Below are positions 10,492 through 20,175 of a DNA stretch of 64,000 nt, one piece after another. The stretch's first letter is position 1, and each line of letters starts with the position of its first letter. Source of the DNA: Septoria linicola. Its lineage: Eukaryota > Ascomycota > Dothideomycetes > Mycosphaerellales > Mycosphaerellaceae. Below the pieces are notes generated by a model. The model had not been told where the DNA came from, made no database searches, and worked only from the letters and a program-made list of their open reading frames with translations. The DNA is taken from contig CP099422.1 of NCBI GenBank assembly GCA_024114885.1, positions 1,426,001-1,490,000 of the forward strand, in the 5' to 3' direction. Made by a program: the position numbers and the translations under genes.

Positions 10492-13400
10492 TTAGAACAA
10501 GCCATCAATCTCGCCAGTCTCGCCATCAAGATCGACATTGAGGTAGCCGGGCGCTGTAGGAAGACCTGGGATCGTCTGAATGTCTGCTGCGAGGGCGTAC
10601 AGGTAGCCAGCGCCAGCAGCCATGCGGACATCTCTGATTGGCACTTCAAAACCAGTTGGCGCGCCCTTGAGTGCTGGGTCGTGCGAGATGGAGTACTGAG
10701 TCTTCGCAATGCAGATTGGCAGGTTGCCATAGCCTTGCTTGGTGTAGGTGTCGACCTTCTTTTGGGCGATCTCGGAGAAGGACACAGACGCCGCGCCGTA
10801 CATCTTCTTGGCGATGGCCTCGATGCGCTCCTGTACTGAGCCGCCCTCAGTCTGGTAGAGAAGCTGGAACTTCTCTGGCTCGCTCTGCTCGGCAGCCTTG
10901 ATGACGCCGTTCGCGAGGTCAATGGCACCCTTGCCACCTTCTGCCCAGTGGTTGGCAACGATAGCATCCTCAGCTCCAGCCTTGATAGCCTCTTCGCGAA
11001 TGACTTGCGCTTCAGCATCAGTGTCAGTCTCGAACTTGTTGATGGCAACAACAACCTTGACGCCATATGCCTTGGCATTTTGGATGTGCTTGGCCAAGTT
11101 GGTGCAGCCCTTGCGGAGGATCTCGACGTTCTCAGTGCGGTAGACTTCGTCAAGCTGAGCACCAGCCTTGATCTCTGGACCACCTCCGTGGACCTTGAGT
11201 GCACGAACGGTGGCAACAATGACGGCAACATCAGGAATAAGGCCGGATGCACGGCACTTGATGTTCATGAAACGCTCTCCACCCATGGTGAAGTCGAATC
11301 CAGCTTCGGTGATCACGAAGCCGACCTTGTCGTTATGCTCAGCAGCCTCATCAGGCTCAGTACCTGCGAGTTTGAGGGCGATGCGATCAGCGATGATGGA
11401 GCTGTTACCGATGGAGATGTTGGCGAATGGTCCGGCGTGCACAAAGACAGGTGTACCTTCGAGCGTCTGCATGAGGTTGGGCTTGACGGCATCCTTCATC
11501 AGGACAGCCAGAGCACCTCCAGCACCAATGTCATCAGCAGTGATTGGGTCGCCGGCCTTCGACGATGCAACGACCATGCGGCCAAGTCGCTCTCTCATGT
11601 CGCTGAGATCGGTCGAGAGTGCGAGCACGGCCATACATTCTGAAGCCACCGAAATGTCAAAGCCAGTCTCGCGCGGCACTGCCTTGCTCTCCGTGGGTGC
11701 CTGACCGATCGTGATTCCTCGAAGGTGACGATCGTTGACGTCCAGGACACGTCGCCAGGTGATGGTCTCGGGGTCGAAGTCGAGTCTGGCGAAGCGGGTG
11801 ATCTCCTCTTCAGTCAGGTCATCTGGGTTCGTCTTGTCGATGCCAAGCTTCTTCAGCCGCTTGTACATGATTGGCAGGAACTCGCGCTTGCCCTTCTTCT
11901 TCGGTACGAGACGGCTGTAGAGAGCCTTGTCGCTCTGTGTGGCTTCGTGGAACATTCTTGTGTCAATGGCTGCAGCGAGCAAGTTGTTTGCAGCAGTGAT
12001 GGCGTGGATGTCACCTGTCAAGTGCAGGTTGAACTCGTCCATGGGAATGACCTGACTGTAACCACCACCTGCAGCGCCACCCTTGATACCAAAAGTAGGC
12101 CCTTGCGAAGGCTGACGAACGTTGGCGAAGGCTACGCGACCAAGCTGTCCAGCCAATGCCTGAGTCAGACCAATGGTAGTTGTGCTCTTGCCCTCACCCA
12201 GCGGCGTGGGCGTGATACCAGCGACAAGGATGTAGCGACCATTCTTGCGGTGTTCGAGACGCTTCAACACGTCCAAAGACACCTTGGCCTTGTAGTGTCC
12301 ATATGGCTCCAGCTCGTGCGTTGCTATACCAACCTCGGAGGCGACCTTGCCAATCAGCTTAGGATGCTGAGCTCTCGACACAGCAATGTCTGATGGGACT
12401 GGCTGCTGAAGCTTCAATGGCAATGGCGTGATCTTGCGCGACTTTTGCCTGTCAAAGTAGGTGTCTGCAGCATCGACCACGTTGGACAACAGCATGGCAA
12501 TGGTCATTGGACCAACACCACCTGGCACAGGAGTGATCTGACTCGCAATCTCAACGGCGCTGTCGTAGTCGACATCTCCGACCAGACGCTGTCCTGACTT
12601 CTTGGTGTCGTCTGGAATCGAGTTTGTGCCAACGTCAATGACTACGGCACCTGGCTTGAGCCAGTCACCCTTGACGAAGTGGGGCTTGCCAATGGCAGCA
12701 ACCACGATGTCTCCTTGCTTGACCACCTCTTTCAAATCTGCAGTCTTGGAGTGGCACACAGTCACTGTAGCGTCTGCATTTCTCAGCAGGTAGCTGACGG
12801 GAGCACCGACAATGTCTGATCTTCCAATGACCACGGCGTTCTTGCCCCGCACGTCGACGCCGCTCTCCTTGAGCAGCACCATGACACCTTTCGGTGTGCA
12901 TGGGACGAACAATGGCCTACCACCCTTCTTGGCGAGCTCTCCAATATTGAGAGCTCCAAAGCCATCAACGTCCTTGTCGTCGGTGACCGAAGATGTGATT
13001 TCGTACTCGTTGATGTGCTTGGGCAATGGCAGCTGGACGAGGATGCCGTGCACGGAGGCGTCGTTGTTGTACTGCTCGATCTTCTCGAGCAGTTCGTACT
13101 GGGAGATGGACTCGTCATACTTGACAATGTTGCACGCAATGTTGGCCTCTTCGGAAGCCTTGAGCTTCATGCGGACATAGGTCGAGCTGTCCTCGCGGTC
13201 GCCCACCTGGATAATGACCAGACTCGGCTTGTAGCGGGCATTCTTGGCCTGCTTGTCGGCAATGTCCTTGGAGATGCGCTCGCGGATGGACTGGGCAATG
13301 ACCTTGCCGTCAATCTTGGTAGCCGTCATATTTGCGGGAGAATGACTGAAGGAGCGGACGCCTGCAGGCTCTGCATACGGCGATGCGGACAAAGGTGATA

Positions 13401-13620
13401 CTGTCGCTGCTACTGCTGCTGTTCTTCTTGGACTTCTTCTTCTCGTTCTCGTCGTCGCACTGGTTATGAATGAGCTGCTCACCGTCACTCGATCACTGGA
13501 CCAGCACCGTGCATGAGGTAGTCGAGGAAGATGTCGGAATCCAAAATTCGCAGGTGAATGACTGACGCGGGGCAGCAGGCGACAACCGCCGCCGATCGTT
13601 CGGCCAGCTGGAATTCTCAT
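10492..13620 (-). CDS. MIS1/ADE3: C1-tetrahydrofolate synthase, trifunctional, mitochondrial-type
   Basis: Intronless, 1042 residues. It interconverts one-carbon units on tetrahydrofolate: methylene-THF dehydrogenase, methenyl-THF cyclohydrolase and formate-THF ligase. The dehydrogenase/cyclohydrolase part starts near residue 98 and shows the catalytic Tyr148-x3-Lys152, the GRSDIVGAP nucleotide-binding segment and the PVPGGVGPMT signature. The ligase part shows the ATP loop LGEGKST (Gly475 onward) and the PTFGIKGGAAGGGYSQV block. The first 97 residues are Arg/Ser-rich with almost no acidic residues and end in RSFSHS, a typical mitochondrial presequence with cleavage-site-like composition. A second in-frame ATG (13329, MTATKIDGK) sits exactly where cytosolic forms begin, so one gene may supply both compartments by alternative initiation. 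The assignment is secure; the choice between the MIS1 and ADE3 names is not. Confidence 0.97.
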   Translation of the reverse strand: MRIPAGRTIGGGCRLLPRVSHSPANFGFRHLPRLPHARCWSSDRVTVSSSFITSATTRTRRRSPRRTAAVAATVSPLSASPYAEPAGVRSFSHSPANMTATKIDGKVIAQSIRERISKDIADKQAKNARYKPSLVIIQVGDREDSSTYVRMKLKASEEANIACNIVKYDESISQYELLEKIEQYNNDASVHGILVQLPLPKHINEYEITSSVTDDKDVDGFGALNIGELAKKGGRPLFVPCTPKGVMVLLKESGVDVRGKNAVVIGRSDIVGAPVSYLLRNADATVTVCHSKTADLKEVVKQGDIVVAAIGKPHFVKGDWLKPGAVVIDVGTNSIPDDTKKSGQRLVGDVDYDSAVEIASQITPVPGGVGPMTIAMLLSNVVDAADTYFDRQKSRKITPLPLKLQQPVPSDIAVSRAQHPKLIGKVASEVGIATHELEPYGHYKAKVSLDVLKRLEHRKNGRYILVAGITPTPLGEGKSTTTIGLTQALAGQLGRVAFANVRQPSQGPTFGIKGGAAGGGYSQVIPMDEFNLHLTGDIHAITAANNLLAAAIDTRMFHEATQSDKALYSRLVPKKKGKREFLPIMYKRLKKLGIDKTNPDDLTEEEITRFARLDFDPETITWRRVLDVNDRHLRGITIGQAPTESKAVPRETGFDISVASECMAVLALSTDLSDMRERLGRMVVASSKAGDPITADDIGAGGALAVLMKDAVKPNLMQTLEGTPVFVHAGPFANISIGNSSIIADRIALKLAGTEPDEAAEHNDKVGFVITEAGFDFTMGGERFMNIKCRASGLIPDVAVIVATVRALKVHGGGPEIKAGAQLDEVYRTENVEILRKGCTNLAKHIQNAKAYGVKVVVAINKFETDTDAEAQVIREEAIKAGAEDAIVANHWAEGGKGAIDLANGVIKAAEQSEPEKFQLLYQTEGGSVQERIEAIAKKMYGAASVSFSEIAQKKVDTYTKQGYGNLPICIAKTQYSISHDPALKGAPTGFEVPIRDVRMAAGAGYLYALAADIQTIPGLPTAPGYLNVDLDGETGEIDGLF

Positions 13621-14968
13621 CGTGGGCCTCGCGCGGAACCTGCAGTATCAAACGAAAACGATAAGAAAATGCGGTCGGAGCAGAGAACGCGTCAATGCAG
13701 CATCCGGTCTATGTCTACAGATGTCCCAATGCGCCGAAACAATCCTCGAAATGTTGACGCGTCGCTGGTGAGCACAATGGTATGATTCAAAAAAAACGTG
13801 TCTGGAAATTGCTACTCTTCGGAGTATTACGAAACCCGATCGCGGAAGTCTGGTCGCGTCCATTGGAATGTGCCTGAGGAAGGAGCGGGGCTTGGCATGA
13901 ACTAAGTGAACTAAACATCCTCGTCAATATTCATGGACACCATCTCGTGTCTCGTTTTGAGCATCTACGCGTTCATCACCTCCTGCGTGTGCCAGGAAGA
14001 CCAAAGACTGGGCCGTCTCTCACCTCACCACATGCGAGCGCTAGCAAGAACCCATCGCCACATCCGCTTCACCAGGTCTGACACGAAGAACTTGTCTTAT
14101 CCTGGATTCCTAGCCGCGTTCTTGCTGTCCACGCACGCACTCCGAATTGTCCCTCCGTAGCACTTGATTGATATACTTGAATGCGGCAAAGACTTCCACT
14201 TCACATCTGGGTCGTGGTAACAACTCTGCTATGGAGCGCTCATAGTTGCGATGCATCGTGATGCCAAATTGTTGTCTTACTACACGTCTCGCGTTTCATA
14301 GTCAGAACTCGCGGGCCTCTCATGTGGCTGTGCACTCACGGCAACGACCGATCTCGAAATGTTGGATGGCACCAAACCACGAAACACACAGTACGCCGCG
14401 CATCGAAGTAAGCACTACGTATCGCTTGACGGCATGGTCGAACACTCCTTCAATCAGTGCTGCAATGGTCGACTTTGCTCCGCTCTGGCAGCTCTTTTGA
14501 CTTTCCACATGGCTTCCTCAGATGCCGCGCACGAGATTGCTGACCTCGCCATGATTCAGTCCGAGACACATCAAGCCAGCACAACCTCACACAAGGCTGC
14601 CGAAACTCTCGTTGAACTTGCGATTGCGGCTTAGTGCACATAATACGCTTGCTTCCAACGAGCAATAAGAACCGAATGTGAGCTTTAGCAACACCGCTAG
14701 ATCAGCCACAAGCCACGTGCTGAACTCTATGTGGTATACCGATCGAATCACTCCCCACCTGGGCGTCTGTACATGGGAGCTGAGTGCTCGGCAAAGGATT
14801 TCGTACAGCTCATACTTCCGTATTGGCTCTGTGAATGTCTCGGAATGGCAATGGCCAAGTGCGAAGCGGTTTGGTCTGCCGGTGTGGCTGCAGAGAGGTA
14901 TCTTATAGGATCGATGAGGTTTCTGCCGATTTCGTAGATCTTGAGCTTTTCAATTTCTGGCTGACACA
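13621..14968. other. Intergenic region, no gene seen
   Basis: Divergent promoter space of about 1.35 kb between the C1-THF synthase and the WSC-peroxidase gene. Only short shadow frames are present. Confidence 0.6.
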
Positions 14969-17174
14969 ATGCGTACAGAATGTCTTGTCTTGCTGACTAC
15001 AGGCTTAACGAGCTGTCTGGCGCAGAAGTGGACATACCAAGGATGCTACTTAGACAATCCGAGCAAACGCACTTTGACGCACTACGCAAGCACCAACAAC
15101 GATGTGCAAACTACTGAGTTGTGTACAACGTACTGCGGCTCCAAAGGCTTCGACTGGAGTGGCTTAGAATACGGGTGAGGTCGTTCAGAGTGTACTATTA
15201 TCGTGGTCCCACACTAACCATTGCTCAATCTCACGCAGTGCCGAATGCTTTTGTGATTACCAACTCTCTGGTGCTACACAAGAGCCAGATACAGACTGCT
15301 CAATGCCATGCAAAGGCAACTCCTCTCAGATCTGCGGTAATGGGAACCGATTGAGTGTGTACTCCAATGGCAACACATTCGTAGCTCCAATCACCAACCC
15401 AGGACCTGAAGGCTGGATCTCGCTCGGCTGTTATACCGACTCCACGAGTTCGAGATCGCTCCGCGATGAGCAATCCATCAGTGCGGGCTCGAATGCAATG
15501 ACAGTTTCGGAATGTACGACAGCCTGCAAAAGTGGTGGTTACTCACTCGCCGGACTCGAGTACGGCAAAGAATGCTTCTGCGACAGCAAGATTCAAAGTG
15601 GCGGTGCCAAAGCTGACATTGGATGCGATATGCCGTGCGCTGGCAATTCCACCGAAATCTGCGGAGGTTCTAGTCGTCTGAACGTGTATCAAATCACTGC
15701 CTTGCCAACGATGAACCCTGGTAGTAATTCTCTACCGGCTGGCTGGAATGCCTTGGGCTGCTTTACCGACAGTACAAGCGCTCGAAGCTTGTCAAATGGA
15801 GTGGAGGTCCAAGGTGGCTCCTCGAACATGACGATCCGAGGCTGTCTCAGCGCCTGCGCAGGTCGAGGCTTTGCGTATGCAGGACTGGAGTATGCTCAGG
15901 AATGCTTCTGTGGTAATGAAGTTCGTAATGCTGGAACCTGTGCTTCTGATCAGTCTACATGCAATATGAGTTGCAGAGGAAACAGGGCAGAGATTTGTGG
16001 TGGGCCAGATCGACTCAATATCTTCTCTGCAGGCTCGAACAGCAACGTCGTGAACTGCTCTGCCGGTGGTTCGACATCCAGCAGCACGACTGTAGCATCT
16101 TCAACATCAACGAGCTCGTCAGCCACCAGCTCTTCGAATGTCGAAACGACGACGTCCACAAGTCTGAGCAGCTCCAGCTCCAGTACCAGCACTGCCTCCA
16201 GCCTGGCGTCATCTTCGTCCTCCTCTGCACCAGACAGCTCTTCAGAGTCTGCGATCACAAGCACTAGTAGCGTCTCCTCAAGCTCAAGCACCACGACATC
16301 ATCAATCACGACCTCCAGCGCTCCGGCTTCCACAGTCTGCCCTGATTTCTGGTCCGCAGTAGTGTCTGATCTCTCGTCCAGCATGCGCACGAATGGCCAA
16401 TGCAACAACATCTCTCGAGCGGCGATTCGATATGCTTTCCACGATTCAGCGACGTACTCCAACAAGCTGCCTTTCTACGAACCAGCTGCAGGTGGCGCGG
16501 ATGGCTCTCTACTACTCTCGTCGACTGAGATTAATCGCGTGGACTCGGAAGGTCTGCACGACTATCATGCTGTTCTTACATCTAAGTTCAACTCCTACAA
16601 GGCCGCAGGCTACAGCATAGGCGCCGCTGATCTCATCCAGATCGCCGGCGCTGTAGGCGTTCTAGCATGTCCAGGCGGTCGCACTGGCCGCGTATTCGTA
16701 GGAAGAAAGGACACCGCACAAGCAGCTCCCGACGGCCTTCTACCACAAGCTTTCGGCCCTGGCTCTGACCACGACACTATCATGCAGCTCTTCGCAGACA
16801 AAGGCTTCGTAGCTCGCGACCTCGCAGCTCTGCTTGGTGCTCACAGTACATCCATCGCCAACTTCCAATCACGTTTCGGCATACCAGCAGGGACGCCACA
16901 GGACACTACACCCGGCCTTTGGGATGTGGCTTATTACAACGAGACGTACTTCCCACCTCCTGGCATTGGACGCTTTGATAGCGACATCAATCTGAGCAAG
17001 AACGAGTCGAGATCAGCTGTGGGGTTCCAATTCAAGAGTTTTGTGGGCAGACCAGCTCAGTGGGGAGCTTCGTTCTCGAGTGCTTATTCCGCGCTGAGTC
17101 TGCTTGGTATTCCTCAGAGTGTTCGTAATAACATGCAGGACTGTACTGTTGTGGTCAACAGGGCGTTCGGTTGA
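14969..17174 (+). CDS. Secreted protein with three WSC domains fused to a class II-type heme peroxidase
   Basis: Two exons, 14969-15174 and 15239-17174. The 64-bp intron has GTGAGG, a CTAAC branch and CAG, and splices precisely within the first WSC domain. The product is 713 residues. A signal peptide (MRTECLVLLTTGLTSCLA) is followed by three cysteine-rich WSC modules (each opening YQGCY, SLGCY or ALGCF and containing the ECFC motif and a CxGN...CGG end). A Ser/Thr linker of about 100 residues comes next, then a plant-type peroxidase superfamily domain. Heme residues are in place: distal Arg466 and His470 (RYAFH), the GGADGSLLL calcium-region motif, and proximal His604 (LLGAHS). WSC domains bind wall glycans or polysaccharides, so the enzyme is probably tethered to the wall or to plant polymer. 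I did not find an obvious Mn-binding triad or surface tryptophan, so the substrate is open. Confidence 0.9.
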
Positions 17175-18122
17175 GAGAGCTGCCAGGACAAACTTGGATG
17201 TTTGCTTCGATTCAGGAGTGTGTAGGGTGACCTTGCTCCCGACTGCGCGGACTCCACTGCAAAGCGTACAGATCACCTCACCATAACGATGTCAAGGAGC
17301 ATAGCAGGACTGCCAAAGGGCCATCATGCCAGATCAGACACGAACGAGTCGGCCTTTCTGAAAGCAGTGCGCAGAGCAAGGACAGCGTCGGTGGGCCATT
17401 GCACACTTTTGACTGGTCGGCTCTCTACGAGCACATTGGTAGCATCTAGCCAGTGTGCTTACAGGCTCTTGTCGTCAGCCAAGCCGACCCGTGGTGCGTT
17501 GCTTCCAAATGCCGCGCACGAGACTTGGGAGAATGCCTTAGGGTTGGCTGCCATAAGTCATGGGACGACGGCAGTGACGCCCAGACACATTGTCATATAC
17601 ATCTGGATAGATCATCTGTCTCGGAGTGTGCCTTGTTGATTATTCGTGTGTCTTCATTGCTTATCCACGCGTTGGTGTCGTGTTATGCCCCCATGCCAGA
17701 ACTAATCATTTCATCGGAATTCAACATTTCCTGGCAAGTGACATACTATCTATAGTGGACGCTGTGCACAGTCACCGCTTGAACTCCAATGTGACAGCAA
17801 CATGACGACGAGAACTAGCGGAGCGAGAACCCAGGCACGTGGCTGGAGGATTGATGTCTCCATCACTTACACGAACACCGTGGCACTAGGTGCTGGAGGC
17901 GTCAAGACGCCTCGTTGACAATGGCGCTAAGACCATGACGGCTATCTTTCGGTGGAATCCACTCACAGTAGACGCGTTGAGTGTCGATGGAGAAATAAGT
18001 TTTGCGGTAACGACAGACTTGATGGCAGATACATAATCATCATTAAATTCAGATACACCTCAAGGAACCCGGGGGTTCGTTTGACGTACCACGTCCCACA
18101 GTCCACACGCGACTCTACGTCT
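17175..18122. other. Convergent intergenic region, no gene seen
   Basis: The 3' regions of the WSC-peroxidase (plus strand) and the MFS transporter (minus strand) face each other here. Open frames are short and without features. Confidence 0.6.
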
Positions 18123-19655
18123 TCAAAACTTCGCAGTGAGCTTCCAACCCACCATTCTCACACGAACAATGGTATATGCGACCATGGAAATGGCATAGCA
18201 TATTCCAGTGAACAGTGCAACCCCCCAGTAGGCACCATCGCACGCCTCAATCAAGGCGCCTGCGATCGGAATACCCGTAAGCGTTCCAATGGCCACGACG
18301 CAATAGCAAGTAGCATAGTAGCGGCCATACTCCTCAGTCTTGCACAGCATGCTTACACATACCGGTGTAAGACTGATGTTCGATCCCGATGCGAATCCGA
18401 ACAGCACGCAGAACGTGATCGTCAGGCCAAAGATCGCGTTGACGCTATCTTCACGAGCGCTGGAGGCCGATAGCACAGTAGCTGGAAGCCACAAAGCAAA
18501 GGACGATATCATGCACAAGCTCAGAGTGAGAAGCATGGCGTTGAAGCGCCCAATCTTGTCTGCGAGCAGTCCAGGAAGCCATCGTCCAAAGACAGAGCCA
18601 GCGTTCAGAATTGCAATGATCTGATAAGCAAAAGTAGTGCTCATCGCGCCGGAGGAGAGCGAGTAGGCTGTCACGTAGGAGATTGGCGCGAACAAGCCCC
18701 ACTCCATGAAGAAAGTGCCGACCGTAACCAGAGCGAAGTTCAGCTGTCGGAAGATCGTGAAGTCTGGCAGGATGGACTGGTTGGGCTTTGGTGGCAGTCG
18801 AGAGCGAACGAACAGGTTCGTCACGATCAGAAGTACCAGAAACACGAAGCCTTGTATTCTGGTAGCCCATCCCCAGCCGACTTTAGGGAACAGGTCTTGC
18901 AGCAGTAATGGGAAGATTACTCCGCCAATTGCGCCACCTGTTGCGGCGAGCCCAGTGGCGTTACCACGCTTGGTGTAGAAGAAATGGCCGACGGATGCAA
19001 TAGTTGGTGTGAAAACCAGGGCAGTGCCGACACCACCGATAAGACCAAATACGACAATGAAGTGCCAGTATTCAGTGCAGATCCCTAGCAGCATGATCGC
19101 AAGCATGATCAGAACGGAGCCGCCCAGAATGAGCAATCGTGGGCCGTAAACATCGAATACTGGTCCGATAACGAGTCCAGCGCCGAAGGACAGAAACACG
19201 TAGATGGATATGATCCAACCGATTGTGCTCTTAGAGTAGTCCGCAAGCTGATTCTCAGCCAAGTAGGATTCGTAAACACCAATAGTGTTCATGATTCCCA
19301 GTGCAGCAACCATGCCGCAGAATGATCCGAAAACCACGAGCCAGGCCCGCAGACCTCCTTCGGGGTAGATCTCTCCATCGGGTCCTATGGTAGATTTGGT
19401 CCTGGTCAGGGTAACATCAGGACGTCCGCCTTCCGCATCTGCGAAGGCATCTTGGTTGATAGAGGCTTTCTCATCGTGATGAGTTGGCAGCCGCTGTTCA
19501 TCTCGCGACGATGCCTGGGACACAGACACCGGTGAATCTGTAGCCTCGCATGGTTCCGTGGCTGCGTTTTTGAAAGAGGTAGCCGGCGTCGTGTCGTACG
19601 AAATGCTTGTGTTCAAAATTGGTCCTGGCGTGCTGCCTTTGGATTGTGTGCTCAT
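18123..19655 (-). CDS. MFS transporter, monocarboxylate transporter-like
   Basis: Intronless, 510 residues, about twelve hydrophobic segments. A disordered cytosolic N-terminus of about 95 residues precedes the first membrane span at the motif EGGLRAWLVVFGSFCG, which corresponds to the (D/E)GG-x-x-W opening of fungal MCT/MCH-type carriers. The loop between spans 2 and 3 (GPVFDVYGPR) and the loop near span 8 (GRWLPGLLADKIGRFN) match MFS motif A. The family moves monocarboxylates, riboflavin or unknown solutes across the plasma membrane. Substrate cannot be inferred. It has no obvious pathway partner next door. Confidence 0.9.
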   Translation of the reverse strand: MSTQSKGSTPGPILNTSISYDTTPATSFKNAATEPCEATDSPVSVSQASSRDEQRLPTHHDEKASINQDAFADAEGGRPDVTLTRTKSTIGPDGEIYPEGGLRAWLVVFGSFCGMVAALGIMNTIGVYESYLAENQLADYSKSTIGWIISIYVFLSFGAGLVIGPVFDVYGPRLLILGGSVLIMLAIMLLGICTEYWHFIVVFGLIGGVGTALVFTPTIASVGHFFYTKRGNATGLAATGGAIGGVIFPLLLQDLFPKVGWGWATRIQGFVFLVLLIVTNLFVRSRLPPKPNQSILPDFTIFRQLNFALVTVGTFFMEWGLFAPISYVTAYSLSSGAMSTTFAYQIIAILNAGSVFGRWLPGLLADKIGRFNAMLLTLSLCMISSFALWLPATVLSASSAREDSVNAIFGLTITFCVLFGFASGSNISLTPVCVSMLCKTEEYGRYYATCYCVVAIGTLTGIPIAGALIEACDGAYWGVALFTGICYAISMVAYTIVRVRMVGWKLTAKF

Positions 19656-20175
19656 ACGCTTTCCGTCAAGTCTGCTCTGGTGCGCGCAATCTGAGGTGGT
19701 TATCCTACATCAAAGTTGCAAGGTGTGGAATGTACGATGGGAAGAAAAAGTAGGGCGTCGACGTCAATAGTACTGTACCTGTGGGGTCCCCGCCCTACAC
19801 GTCTCTCGTTGGTCATCACAATGTTCGTCTTTCGTAAAATTTTGCCTTTTTGGCGGTCTTGGTCTTGGTATGCTGCCGTCGGCCGCCCTCGGCACCGTGG
19901 TAGAGCGGTGAGCTTCCGCAGTCATCTCCAATCACTTCACGCCGTGGCGTTCGACCACGATCACAAACGACCAAGCCGTGCTGGATGGACGGAAAATGGG
20001 GTTTGATGGGTTGGCAGATCTACAAATATGCTGCAAGAAAGTGCTAACTAGAGTTAACGCGTGCTGACGCGCAAGGATACCACGTGTGTGCCGAAAACTT
20101 AATCTCGAACTCTACCCGTACCACGATCGCACAACCAGACCATTGATCATGATGCACAAAAAGGCTAATGTTGCT
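19656..20175. other. Intergenic region
   Basis: Upstream region of the MFS transporter gene and 3' region of the kinase-like gene ending at 20176. No additional feature seen. Confidence 0.55.

Noticed and set aside
11725..12393. Forward frame of 222 codons opposite C1-THF synthase
   Set aside because: Antisense shadow of a conserved gene with strong codon bias.
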